Origin: Pseudomonas helvetica
GTDB taxonomy: Bacteria; Pseudomonadota; Gammaproteobacteria; Pseudomonadales; Pseudomonadaceae
Length of the DNA stretch: 64,000 nt
Reading direction: 5' to 3'
Assembly (NCBI RefSeq): GCF_039908645.1
Contig: NZ_CP150917.1
Span: forward strand, 2,739,501-2,803,500
The translations under genes were made by a program, and so were the position numbers. The notes under the pieces are model-generated. The model had not been told where the DNA came from. It worked only from the letters and a program-made list of their open reading frames with translations, and searched no databases. Each line of letters opens with the position of its first letter. Positions within the stretch are counted from its first letter, which is position 1. Positions 38,564-47,634 of the stretch are shown here, in pieces.

Positions 38564-38770
38564 CTATCCGCATGAGGCTAACGTTTACGCCTGGCGGATG
38601 GACGGCAGGCAGTATATTGGGCTGGCCTAGACTCAGTTGAGCGGCTCGAGGGAGAACTTCATCACCTGTCGGCGCTCGCACCTGTCCTTCAATCGCGTTG
38701 GTCAGGTGAGCGAGCTGTTGATCCAGGAAGGTCAGTGGGGGCCATAGTTCATTTTCAAGGGAATCGCGTA

Positions 38771-39487
38771 ATGCCAGCCCACAGAAAACCGATACGCGTG
38801 ATGCTGATCGATTGTCGTCCCCTCGTTCTCATGGGCCTTCACGACTTGATCAATGCCAAGAAGCCCCAGATGGAAGTGAGCGGCCAGGCCACCACCTATA
38901 CCCATGCGCTGAATCTTGCTGATCAGTTGCGTCCCGATGTCATTTTTTTCAGTTTTTTTCCGGATGCACTGAACCCGCTGGCGGTCGTCGCGGGACTCGC
39001 TCGCAGTGCCGAAATGAAAGTGCTGGTGCTCAAGGGATTGTACGAATCCGTCCCCGTTGCCCAGGCGATAGAGGCGGGCGCACGCGGCATCGTGCTGGCG
39101 GAAGACCCGACGGAATCGATCACCCAAGCCATTATCAAGGTCTACCATAACGACATCGGACTGGACAGAGCCTGGGCTGGTGGGCTTTCCGGCTATGCCA
39201 CAACCAGGTATGTCCCCCGCAGATGTAATCTGGAGCAGGCGAAACAGGCGCGGTTGACGTTGCGCGAGAGGGAACTGATTCGCGCCATCGTGGGGGACCC
39301 GTCCGCTAAATACACGTGCATTGCCGAGCGCCTGGGCATCAGCGAGCACACTGTGCACAACCACCTCAGCAACATCTATCAAAAGCTTGATCTCATCAAC
39401 CGCATCGACTTGCTGATGTACGCGATGAAGCACGGGCTCACCAACAACGAAGAACCGCCCGAGTCTACTTGGGTGGAATTGGATTGA
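38771..39487 (+). CDS. LuxR-type regulator with degenerate receiver domain
   Basis: The 238-residue protein has a receiver-like N-terminus (about 8-125) and a LuxR/GerE DNA-binding domain (about 160-222, with IAERLGISEHTVHNHLSNIY). The phosphoacceptor aspartate is replaced by Ser61 in DVIFFSFFPD. The acidic pocket is reduced to IDCRP and the conserved threonine position reads VLKGL. So it is probably not phosphorylated. It lies between the secretion operon and the convergent large secreted protein, the natural place for their regulator. ATG 38771 was chosen with an upstream AAGGGA; its target genes are inferred from location. Confidence 0.82.
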   Translation: MPAHRKPIRVMLIDCRPLVLMGLHDLINAKKPQMEVSGQATTYTHALNLADQLRPDVIFFSFFPDALNPLAVVAGLARSAEMKVLVLKGLYESVPVAQAIEAGARGIVLAEDPTESITQAIIKVYHNDIGLDRAWAGGLSGYATTRYVPRRCNLEQAKQARLTLRERELIRAIVGDPSAKYTCIAERLGISEHTVHNHLSNIYQKLDLINRIDLLMYAMKHGLTNNEEPPESTWVELD

Positions 39488-39548
39488 ACTCCTCAAGCGT
39501 TCGCAGCGGATACGATCGTTCGGATTTCATATTAGAACGGCTGGAAGC

Positions 39549-39588
39549 AATGCGAGGGTGGCTCCTACGCCACCCTCGCATTTTTTCA
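39549..39588 (+). terminator. Strong terminator after the LuxR-type regulator
   Basis: The 14-base perfect stem AATGCGAGGGTGGC/GCCACCCTCGCATT has a six-base loop and is followed by a T run. It separates the regulator from the convergent gene ending at 39602. On the minus strand no T run follows the stem. Confidence 0.85.
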
Positions 39589-39601
39589 CGCGCGCGATGT
39601 A

Positions 39602-42600
39602 TCAGGCGCCAAAAACAATGTCGCTAGCCTGAAGATCAATCCCGACCAAGGTGATGGTCGTTATTTGTCCGCCAGACTCGGCAACCGTCACGACGCTGTT
39701 TGCTCCTGTGTTGTCGATCGATTGGACAGTCGCGTTGTGGTCGCCGTTGAGCACCAGGGTGTCTCTCTGCCCTGGGTTCACATCGAACCCCGTGATCTGG
39801 TACTTGTTCTCAGTGGCTGCCAAATCGACGTTGAAGGCATCATTCACACCGGTCGTGCCAACCAGCGTGTAGTCGAAGGTTGCGTTGTGCGGGTCATTGG
39901 CGAACAGGTTGGCGTTAAACGTACTCGTCGCCGAGTCCCCATCCTTGTCCGTCAGCTTCGCGTTGAACGACAGTTTGACATCGCTGGCAAGGTTATCGGT
40001 TTGCTGAATGAACTGGATCACCGGGATCTTGACTGCGCCCCGGCCCATCGTGAGCTGGACTGCATCGATTAACGACGATCCCTGCTTCTCAACGAGGAAG
40101 GACACCTCTCCACCGGCCTCTGGCGTCAGGGTGTTCACCTTGGTGAGGTTCGAAAACGTGCCATCCTCGTAGTAGATCCTGTAGTACAGGTCCTCGGTCG
40201 CCGGGTCGTAACCCCCCACGGAGTTGTCGATAAAAACCTTCATTCCCGTCAGCAGGGTCTGGGGATTGATGACGAAACTTTCATCGGCAGCGCCGATAGC
40301 CACCAGGTTGTCTCCCTGGAGAAGGTTATTGCCGACGCCGATGCCGGACGTACTGACGTTCATGGCCGCCGGGTCGATGTACGACGGCAGGGGATTGGTC
40401 TGTAGCTGGGCCTCGGTGGGGTCGGGAGCTCCGAGCCCGATACCGGTCAGGATGTCCGAAGTCGATGCGAGCGCCTTCGCGGAAAAGAAGACAACATCCT
40501 CAGATCCCGAAGGATTCGTCGTCGGAATTACCAATGTGCGCACTGGATCCGGGCCGCCGGCAGAGAGCGAGCCGTCGGCACTGCTGAGCACGATTGTCGA
40601 ACTGAAGCCTTGCACCAGATCCAGTGCATAGGTGCCATTCGCAAAAGCGGTCAGCGTGTAGTCGACGCTGGTGTTCGGTGTTGCGGCGTTGTTGTCGAAA
40701 TCACCGGTCAACGTTCCTGCGAAATGGAACGCGCCATTGGCGTCCGGTGAGGACGCCTGCTCGGTGAGCGTGCCGGTCCCGGTCGTGGTCGTGTGGTCTG
40801 GCCTGACGAGGGTGAACTGGCCATTCACCAACGAAATATCCAGTCCGGTTGCACCTAGCCCGTCGGCTCCGGTTGAATGATCCCAGAACCCGTATTGCGC
40901 AAGGGTGCTACCGGTTCCGACCAGGTTGCCGTACGCCAGTGATGGGCCGTCGTCGTGGAATACCAGGTTCTGCCCGATGTTGAGGGTCGCATGGGCGCTG
41001 TCGCCGTCCTTGTCGGTCTTGGTCGCCGTCAACGTCACCAGATTGTCCGAACTCAGAGTTATCGAGTCATCGGGATTGGTGGCGTCGGGATGTATCAACG
41101 CCCGGATCTGGTCGAGGGTGACGTCGCCATTGGCAGCCACGCTGACCGTGAACACCAACAGGTTGGTCGTGGCCGTGCGGCCTTCCACCACGGTGCCGTT
41201 GAGCGACAGGTTCACCGCTTCACCGGTGGCCGTGTCCGTGAGCCCGGAGCCTCCGGCTACCACGCCCAGCGCATAGGTCAGTGTGCCGGCGCCGTCGGCG
41301 CCATACGCCGAACTGAAGTTGGCGGCAAAGTTCTGCGTGGCATTGATGGCCAGGTTTGTCTCGTCCACCGTCAGCGTTGGTTCGGTACCGGTGGTGCTGA
41401 TGCTTGGTCCATCGTCCTTGAACACCAGGTTCTGTCCGATGTTGAGGGTCGCATGAGCGCTGTCGCCATCCTTGTCGGTCGTTGTCGCCGTCAGCGTGAC
41501 CAGATTGTCCGAGCTCAGACTCTTCGAATCGTCAGGATTGGTGGTGTCGGGATGTACGATTGCGCGGAGCTGGTCGAGGGTGACGTCGCCATTGGCAGCC
41601 ACGCTGACCGTGAACACCAGCAGGTTGGTCGTGGCCGTACGACCTTCCACCACGGTGCCGTTGAGCGACAGGTTCACCGCTTCACCGGTGGCCGTGTCCG
41701 TGAGCCCGGAGCCTCCGGCTACCACGCCCAGCGCATAGGTCAGTGTGCCGGCGCCGTCAGCGCCATACGCCGAGTTGAAGTTGGCGGCAAAGTTCTGCGT
41801 GGCGTTGATGGCCAGGTTTGTCTCGTCCACCGTCAGCGTCGGCTCGGTACCGGTGGTGCTGATGCTTGGCCCATCGTCCTTGAACACCAGGTTCTGTCCG
41901 ATGTTGAGGGTGGCATGAGCGCTGTCGCCGTCCCCATCGGTCTTGGTCGCCGTCAGCGTGACCAGATTGTCCGAGCTCAGGCTCTTCGAATCGTCAGGAT
42001 TGGTGGTGTCGGGATGCACGATTGCGCGGAGCTGGTCGAGGGTGACGTCGCCATTGGCGGCCACGCTGACCGTGAACACCAGCAGGTTGGTCGTGGCTGT
42101 GCGGCCTTCCACCACGGTGCCGTTGAGCGACAGGTTCACCGCTTCACCGGTGGCCGTGTCCGTGAGCCCGGAGGCCCCGGCTACCACGCCCAGTGCATAG
42201 GTCAGTGTGCCGGCGCCGTCAGCGCCATACGCCGAACTGAAGTTGGCGGCAAAGTTCTGCGTGGCATTGATGGCCAGGTTTGACTCGTCCACCGTCAGCG
42301 TCGGCTCGGTGCCGGTGGTGCTGATGCTCGGCCCGTCGTCTTCGAAGGCTATCTTGGAGCCGATTTCGGCAGTTGCCGCGCTGCTCTGCAGCACCTGGAA
42401 GCCGCCGATGTCGAAGTCGGCGTGCGTCTTGTCACCGTTCTTGTCGGTCAGCAATCCGGCGTTTTCGATCAGTACGCGGTTGTGGTCGGTCGACGTGCCG
42501 TAGGTGATCTGCGAGTCGGTCGGAACGCCGGTGACCAGCACTGTGCCGTCGGCGTTGTAGGTGATGACGGCGCTGCTGATGGTGACGCCGGCGAACGTCT

Positions 42601-44134
42601 TCACGGTGACGCTGCCGTTAGTGATCGCGACCTTTTCGGAGCTGTCGTCGGCGTAGCTGTTGATGAAGTTGACGCCGCTCTGTGACCCGTTGACGTTGTC
42701 GGCGTTCTTGAAGGCGGCGAGCAGTATTTTCGCGGTCGTGCCGCCCGTCTCCTGCACGATCTTGAAGGTCGCGGAGCGGGCACCGAAGTACTGGTTGAAG
42801 TCGATGTTCGCTTCGACACCTGCTTCGCCCGGGCTCAGGTTGGGGATCGTGAAGTCCGCCTTGGCACCGCTGACGAAGCTGAAGCGCAGGCCTTCCTGTT
42901 CGGTGATCGCCTGGTTGTTGGTGCCCAGGGTCGTACTGCCGCCGCCCTGGCTGCTGTTGACCGTGTCAGCACTGGTGATGGCAGCGCTGCTGGCCGACTG
43001 ATCCAGTGGATCCTTGCCGGTGACGACGATCGATACACCAGGAATCCGGCCGTTCGCATCGGCCGTTGCGCCCGGGGTGGTGAACATCAGGAACAACTGC
43101 TGGCCCGACGGCGCCCCATCCAGGCTGAAATTCGAGTCTTGGCTGGCGCCGATGAAGACCTTGTTCAGCAGATTCACCGAATCGTCGGGGTTCGTAATAT
43201 CCGGATGCTTGAGCGGTTGGAATTCCACGGTCCAGATCTTGCCGCCCGTGACCGGCGATCCGCTTTCTTCAATATAGGCAGCGAACACGATCGCGCCGGT
43301 TGGTCCCCCGGCTCGGCCCAAAACGATGTTGTTGTTCGTATCCGTGTAGAGAAGGATGCTGGTGCCATCGAGGGTACTCAGTCCGCTGTCCAGGCCATTA
43401 AGCGCCGCGCCAGAACTGTCGACGAAGCTGATGTCGGTAATGATTGCTCCGGGCGCAGCGGTGATGGTGAATGCATTGCTGCCCGTGTCGCCCGCGGCTC
43501 CGGTATAGCCACTCAAGGCCGCACCCATTGGGGCGCCTGCCCCAAGTGCGGTCAAACGGGTCGAGAAGGTCGAGGGCAGGGCCGTCACCAGAATGTCATT
43601 GTCATTAGCGTCTTCCGCAGGGCTTGGAGTGGCGGTGCTGTTCTGCAACCCGGCCGTTTCGTCCTGCGTAACGTTCACTCCAGTTGCGACAACGCTCAGA
43701 GAGCTGTCGGTAAACGACGTTGTCGCCACAGAGTCGTCACTGGTGCCGAACACACCATCGGCGCCCGCAGAGGTCGCGGTGAGCAGAAACGTCGCGCCTG
43801 CCGAGTCGTCGGGATTCACGTACCAGGAGGTCGTGATGCTGCCGTTGACTTTACCGTCGAGATCGCCGACGCCGCCGTCGGTCACGTACCAGGGGTCGTG
43901 CCCCTCGCCAGTGTCAGTATCGAGCACGTCATCGGGCGTGCCCCACACATTATCGGCGCCGGGGCCGGTGGCGTGCTCCACTTGAAATTCCACTGTGCTG
44001 CCGGGGGCGAAGCCGCTAGCCGTGACGGTTGCGGTACTGCCGGGCGCGTAGTCTTTCAGGTCGGAGGTGACGATTGGAGTGTATTGGGGGTCCGTATCGC
44101 TCGTTGGCGATGATGGATGCTCGCGATTAGCCAT
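39602..44134 (-). CDS. Large type I secreted repeat protein (T1SS-143/DUF5801-type repeats)
   Basis: The 1510-residue acidic protein begins MANREHPSSPTSDTDPQYTP and has no Sec signal. An N-terminal module of about 170 residues (YAPGSTATVTASGFAPGST) leads into the body. Two diverged units precede three near-identical 154-residue repeats, each starting at DDGPSISTTGTEPTLTVDE. A fourth, different unit follows. The C-terminus ITLVGIDLQASDIVFGA fits an uncleaved type I signal. No RTX nonapeptides (GGxGxD) are visible. It should be exported by the convergent AprDEF-like system and act outside the cell, perhaps in adhesion or a matrix. ATG 44134 has AGGAGAG; ATG 44161 is less likely. Confidence 0.8.
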   Translation of the reverse strand: MANREHPSSPTSDTDPQYTPIVTSDLKDYAPGSTATVTASGFAPGSTVEFQVEHATGPGADNVWGTPDDVLDTDTGEGHDPWYVTDGGVGDLDGKVNGSITTSWYVNPDDSAGATFLLTATSAGADGVFGTSDDSVATTSFTDSSLSVVATGVNVTQDETAGLQNSTATPSPAEDANDNDILVTALPSTFSTRLTALGAGAPMGAALSGYTGAAGDTGSNAFTITAAPGAIITDISFVDSSGAALNGLDSGLSTLDGTSILLYTDTNNNIVLGRAGGPTGAIVFAAYIEESGSPVTGGKIWTVEFQPLKHPDITNPDDSVNLLNKVFIGASQDSNFSLDGAPSGQQLFLMFTTPGATADANGRIPGVSIVVTGKDPLDQSASSAAITSADTVNSSQGGGSTTLGTNNQAITEQEGLRFSFVSGAKADFTIPNLSPGEAGVEANIDFNQYFGARSATFKIVQETGGTTAKILLAAFKNADNVNGSQSGVNFINSYADDSSEKVAITNGSVTVKTFAGVTISSAVITYNADGTVLVTGVPTDSQITYGTSTDHNRVLIENAGLLTDKNGDKTHADFDIGGFQVLQSSAATAEIGSKIAFEDDGPSISTTGTEPTLTVDESNLAINATQNFAANFSSAYGADGAGTLTYALGVVAGASGLTDTATGEAVNLSLNGTVVEGRTATTNLLVFTVSVAANGDVTLDQLRAIVHPDTTNPDDSKSLSSDNLVTLTATKTDGDGDSAHATLNIGQNLVFKDDGPSISTTGTEPTLTVDETNLAINATQNFAANFNSAYGADGAGTLTYALGVVAGGSGLTDTATGEAVNLSLNGTVVEGRTATTNLLVFTVSVAANGDVTLDQLRAIVHPDTTNPDDSKSLSSDNLVTLTATTTDKDGDSAHATLNIGQNLVFKDDGPSISTTGTEPTLTVDETNLAINATQNFAANFSSAYGADGAGTLTYALGVVAGGSGLTDTATGEAVNLSLNGTVVEGRTATTNLLVFTVSVAANGDVTLDQIRALIHPDATNPDDSITLSSDNLVTLTATKTDKDGDSAHATLNIGQNLVFHDDGPSLAYGNLVGTGSTLAQYGFWDHSTGADGLGATGLDISLVNGQFTLVRPDHTTTTGTGTLTEQASSPDANGAFHFAGTLTGDFDNNAATPNTSVDYTLTAFANGTYALDLVQGFSSTIVLSSADGSLSAGGPDPVRTLVIPTTNPSGSEDVVFFSAKALASTSDILTGIGLGAPDPTEAQLQTNPLPSYIDPAAMNVSTSGIGVGNNLLQGDNLVAIGAADESFVINPQTLLTGMKVFIDNSVGGYDPATEDLYYRIYYEDGTFSNLTKVNTLTPEAGGEVSFLVEKQGSSLIDAVQLTMGRGAVKIPVIQFIQQTDNLASDVKLSFNAKLTDKDGDSATSTFNANLFANDPHNATFDYTLVGTTGVNDAFNVDLAATENKYQITGFDVNPGQRDTLVLNGDHNATVQSIDNTGANSVVTVAESGGQITTITLVGIDLQASDIVFGA
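40957..42342 (-). repeat. Three tandem 462-base repeats inside the secreted-protein gene
   Basis: Units run at about 40957-41418, 41419-41880 and 41881-42342. Each encodes 154 residues starting at a DDGPSIS block and including the shared segment NLSLNGTVVEGRTATTNLLV. They differ at only a few codons. This suggests recent duplication or gene conversion, so copy number may vary between strains and assemblies. Confidence 0.88.
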
Positions 44135-44567
44135 GACTCTCTCCTGAGCAATTGCGGTCATCGAGGCCTGACCGTTGACCTATAACCGCAACTATGGATA
44201 AGCGCCGGAGATTGCGCATCGGCCGAAACTCCCACGCGAGATAGGAGTTTCAGGCTACTTGGGAGGGGGAATCGGGATGAATAGGTGAAGGAGCGGCGCC
44301 GCATATTCCGTTTGTGAATGAGGGCCGGCCGCCGGTGCTCAAAGTCGCCCGGGATTTAACCGTCAACGCGTCGCGCTGAACCTGAGCGAGCTCAGGCAGC
44401 CGGGTGCGGGGGCAGTATTTCTACTGCGTTGCTGGTCGCCGAATAGACCGGAGCAGCGAAAGAGGCCCAGACAGCTGAAAGGCCCTTCTTTCGTTCCATA
44501 ATCCTCTAAACGGATTCAAGACAATCAAGGAAATGGACCCGCCAGAATAGCGGGTCCGAAAGGCAGA
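44135..44567. other. Gene-free stretch before the secreted-protein gene
   Basis: This 433-base gap holds the promoter region of the large secreted protein and the end of the peptidase transcript. A small hairpin, GGACCCGC/GCGGGTCC at about 44535-44557, lies just after the peptidase stop and could end that minus-strand transcript, though it has only a short T stretch. I see no further gene. Confidence 0.5.
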
Positions 44568-46307
44568 TCAGAGCTTCGGCAACTGCCCGACGCGCCCCAG
44601 CATCTCGGTCACGATCTGCAGGTCCAGCAGGAACTGGTCGACAGTCTTGAATTCATTGTCGGTGTGGCCGGTGTACTTGACCTCGGGCCTGGCCAGGCCG
44701 AACTGCACACCATTGGGCAGTTCATGGACCGAGGTGGCGCCGGCGGAGGTGCCGAACTTGTGTTCCATGCCAAGGTTTTCACTGGCCACGGCCAGCAGGG
44801 CCTTGACCCATTCACCCTCGGGGTTGCGGTGCATCGGCTCGGCGATCGAGTAGTTGAAGACCACGGCAATCTGGGTCTGCTTGCTCCAGGCGCCAAGCTT
44901 ATCGGCGATTTCGGTTTTGAGCGTCTCCGGGGATTTACCGACCGGCACGCGCAGGTTGACCGCGAGTTTGAAGGCTTTGTCATCCATCCCGACATAGGTC
45001 AGGGAAGTGGTCAGCGGTCCCATGAAGGCATCGGTAAAACCGACCCCCAATTTGCCACCCAGGTAGTCCAGGCCCCAGTTGTCGGCGGCGTAGCGGGCGG
45101 CGTCGGTAATGTGGTTGTGCTTGAGCGCAACCTTACCGTCGAGGTTGTTGATCAAGCCCAGCATCCTTGCCACCGGGTTGACGCCTGACTCGGGCTCGGA
45201 GGAGTGGGCGGAAACGCCGGTGACCGTCAGCTTGACGTCCTTGCCGACGACCTTGGCGGTCACCTCGAAGTTGCCGCCATTGCGCTTGGCATAATCAGTG
45301 CCGGCCTTCTGCAAGCTGGCGGCCAATTCGGCAGGCTTGTCACCCACAACGGTGGCGACCGAGGTCGACGGAATCTGGTTGGTGGCCAGGCCGCCCGTCA
45401 TGGACGTGATTTCGGCGCCTTTGCCCTCTGCTGCACGCCGGGCAAAACTGGCCATGACGGTGCCGTAGCCTTTCTCGGCAATCACCACTGGATAGCCGCC
45501 ATCCAGCGCCAGGTTGTAGTCGGGTGTCGGGTTGTGCTCGAAGTAATAGGGGATGGCGTCGCCGGTGGTTTCCTCGGTGGTATCTACCAGCAGCTTGAAA
45601 TTCCTCGCCAGCGGCAGCTTTTCTTCCTTGATGATCTTCATGGCATAGAGCGCCACCACGATGCCGTTCTTGTCATCCTCGGTGCCCCGGCCGTACATGC
45701 GGTCGCCGACCTGGGTGACCTTGAACGGATCGAGTCGGGTGCCGTCTTTCAGGACCCAGTTCTCTGGAGTCACGGGGACTACGTCGGCATGTGCGTGAAT
45801 GCCCACGACTTCATCGCCAGCACCTTCGAGGGAGATTTCATAGACGCGGTTGTCGATGTTGCGAAAGTTCAGGTTGAAAGCCTCGGCCAGGCCCTTGAGC
45901 TTGTCGGCGATCTTGATGAATTCGGGATTATCGTGCTGGGCAACGCCCTCCACGCGGAAGGTCGGGATTGCCACCAGTTCGCGCAGAGTCTCGGTGGCAG
46001 CGTTACCGTATTTCACCCGTGCGTAGATGCCAAGCAGGCGATGGATCTCGTTCTGCTGTTCAGGAGAAAGGGGCTTGTTGCCCTGGAAAGCATTGATTGC
46101 CGGGCCGAAGTCGGCGGTTTTGGCGAGGTCGCTGTTGGCCAGGCTGCCCAGGAACTGCCTGAAGTCCGTGACCGATGCGTCACTGAAAGTCTTGAGGATA
46201 GTCGCGCTCTGTAGCGGTGTGATGTTGGCGTGAGCTGACGTGGTGAACGCCGAAAGGCTGGCCAGCATCAACGTTGTCGCGGCCAGGTGCTTGAGTGAGA
46301 AGTCCAT
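44568..46307 (-). CDS. Exported M20-family dipeptidase/metallopeptidase
   Basis: The 579-residue protein has a signal peptide (ending near TTSAHA) and an M20 metallopeptidase core. Metal-site motifs are VGIHAHADVVP, RGTEDDKNG and DTTEETTGD, with a dimerisation domain in the middle. The length exceeds standard PepV-type dipeptidases of about 470 residues. The extra part is an N-terminal segment (about residues 25-115) without a motif I can name. It should hydrolyse dipeptides or short peptides in the periplasm. Start 46307 is chosen as the ATG directly before DFSLKHL; 46319 is possible. It stands alone, divergent from the nuclease gene. Confidence 0.85.
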   Translation of the reverse strand: MDFSLKHLAATTLMLASLSAFTTSAHANITPLQSATILKTFSDASVTDFRQFLGSLANSDLAKTADFGPAINAFQGNKPLSPEQQNEIHRLLGIYARVKYGNAATETLRELVAIPTFRVEGVAQHDNPEFIKIADKLKGLAEAFNLNFRNIDNRVYEISLEGAGDEVVGIHAHADVVPVTPENWVLKDGTRLDPFKVTQVGDRMYGRGTEDDKNGIVVALYAMKIIKEEKLPLARNFKLLVDTTEETTGDAIPYYFEHNPTPDYNLALDGGYPVVIAEKGYGTVMASFARRAAEGKGAEITSMTGGLATNQIPSTSVATVVGDKPAELAASLQKAGTDYAKRNGGNFEVTAKVVGKDVKLTVTGVSAHSSEPESGVNPVARMLGLINNLDGKVALKHNHITDAARYAADNWGLDYLGGKLGVGFTDAFMGPLTTSLTYVGMDDKAFKLAVNLRVPVGKSPETLKTEIADKLGAWSKQTQIAVVFNYSIAEPMHRNPEGEWVKALLAVASENLGMEHKFGTSAGATSVHELPNGVQFGLARPEVKYTGHTDNEFKTVDQFLLDLQIVTEMLGRVGQLPKL

Positions 46308-46696
46308 TGCTGGTGGCATTCCTTTGCAGGTGGTTTGTGAGAAATTTCTGATCGATGAGACAGAAACATTTCCAAACTAACACCATGAGGAAGTGGTACG
46401 GGAGTCCCTTAAGTGAGATCTGTCGCACAGAAATGCAAAAGCGACGCAGAAACGAAAAAGTCCCGGGAGGGTTTCCCGAGCTTTTAGTGTCGTCGATCAC
46501 GTCTTTGCGGATCATGCCCACTCTTGTTTTTGGAGTAAAAGAAACTCCTTTGATTTCAATAGGTCAGACGCTAGCTGCGAGTCTGGTTATTATGTTGTCC
46601 GCATTAAAAAAGAGGCATTGGCCTCTTTTTTCGTGCCGACGATTTCAGGGCTTTGCCGCCAGTATCCTCCCTTAATCCAATTCAAAGATTCCAAGC
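46308..46696. other. Divergent gap with two orphan hairpins
   Basis: The 389 bases between the peptidase and nuclease genes are AT-rich and contain two terminator-like hairpins (about 46456-46488 and 46606-46631) although both flanking genes start here. No protein-coding frame with family character was recognised. The two hairpins could bound a small RNA or mark a deleted gene. Confidence 0.5.
46606..46631 (+). terminator. Bidirectional terminator-like hairpin
   Basis: AAAAAAGAGGC and GCCTCTTTTTT flank a four-base loop. This is an excellent intrinsic terminator with A and T runs, 66 bases before the nuclease start. No obvious upstream gene uses it. Confidence 0.8.
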
Positions 46697-47572
46697 ATGA
46701 ACCTACGCAAAATAGCAGTGGGGCTGTCGGCCCTTGTTTTGTTCTCGACCGGTACGGCAGAAGCTCGCAACCTGCTGGATTTCCTCAAGCCGTCCAGCCA
46801 GCATGAGGAGCAGGGGCACCGTTCAGGCTCGATCAGCCAGAGCGCGGCGATCGAGCTGTATTCAAGCAAGCAGCAACAGGCATCGTTTGATGGGTGCGCA
46901 GACCTGTTCCCGGCAGCCAGGCCGATCAGCATGGCCACTGTGCCTGCAACGATGAAGCCATTGGCCCTGTGTTCCGACAACTTCGCGGTGCTATATTCGC
47001 AAACCAGCAAGACGCCATTGGTTGTGGTTGAGCGTCTGAATTCAGCCCAGTTGGCGGATGCCAAGGGAGAGGAGCGAACCAATCAGTTCTATCCTGATCC
47101 GCGTATTCCCAAGGACGGGCGGGCAGAGTTGAGCGACTACCGCGGCCAGCATCCGGCCGTGGATCGTGGCCATCAGTCCCCGGCCGCCGATGCCCCGAAT
47201 CCGCATGCAATGGCCCAGACCTTTGCACTGTCGAACATGGTGCCGCAAGACCCGACCAATAACCGCAAGATCTGGAGCAAGGTCGAGTCTGATGTCAGGA
47301 AGTTCGCGAAGCGCGCCGATGGCAATGTCTTTGTCTTCACCGGCCCGCTCTTTGATGCAGGTCATACCACCATTGGCGACAACAAGGTCTGGGTGCCAAA
47401 CCGCCTGTTCAAACTGGTGTACGACGCTTCGTCCAAACGTGCCTGGGCTTATGTGCTACCTAACGCGGAAACCCGCATTGAGAAGCCGGTGGACTATGAG
47501 ACTTTTGTGAAGATCACCGGACTCAACCTGCTCGGAAATCTGCCGGTCTCGGGTTCGGTGGGTCGCTCTTGA
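46697..47572 (+). CDS. Exported DNA/RNA non-specific endonuclease
   Basis: The 291-residue protein has a signal peptide (ending near GTAEA) and a NUC-type nuclease domain (about 95-275). The catalytic motif is DRGHQSPAAD, the DRGH form found in the Serratia nuclease family. The magnesium-binding asparagine probably lies in NMVPQDPTNNRKIW. It cuts single- and double-stranded nucleic acid, probably in the periplasm or outside. No immunity protein lies beside it, which is normal for exported nucleases of this family. The ATG is 66 bases after a terminator hairpin. Confidence 0.88.
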   Translation: MNLRKIAVGLSALVLFSTGTAEARNLLDFLKPSSQHEEQGHRSGSISQSAAIELYSSKQQQASFDGCADLFPAARPISMATVPATMKPLALCSDNFAVLYSQTSKTPLVVVERLNSAQLADAKGEERTNQFYPDPRIPKDGRAELSDYRGQHPAVDRGHQSPAADAPNPHAMAQTFALSNMVPQDPTNNRKIWSKVESDVRKFAKRADGNVFVFTGPLFDAGHTTIGDNKVWVPNRLFKLVYDASSKRAWAYVLPNAETRIEKPVDYETFVKITGLNLLGNLPVSGSVGRS

Positions 47573-47634
47573 TCTTCAAGGGACCACTTTGCTGAATGCC
47601 ACGCCGTTGACCAACGCTGACTGTTCAGCTGAGG

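Noticed and set aside
40955..42283. 442-codon open frame on the plus strand with internal repeats
   Set aside because: It is the antisense of the 154-residue repeats of the secreted protein; its repetition merely mirrors them.
43139..44113. 324-codon open frame on the plus strand
   Set aside because: It lies antisense to the N-terminal part of the secreted protein and has no ribosome site or family motif.
39602..44134. RTX toxin or LapA-type adhesin
   Set aside because: No GGxGxD nonapeptide repeats and no N-terminal dialanine retention module were seen, so only a general type I cargo is claimed.
45204..46214. 336-codon open frame on the plus strand
   Set aside because: It is antisense to the M20 peptidase, which has all its metal-site motifs.
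46355..46675. 106-codon open frame on the plus strand
   Set aside because: It runs through two terminator hairpins and has no ribosome site or recognisable motif.
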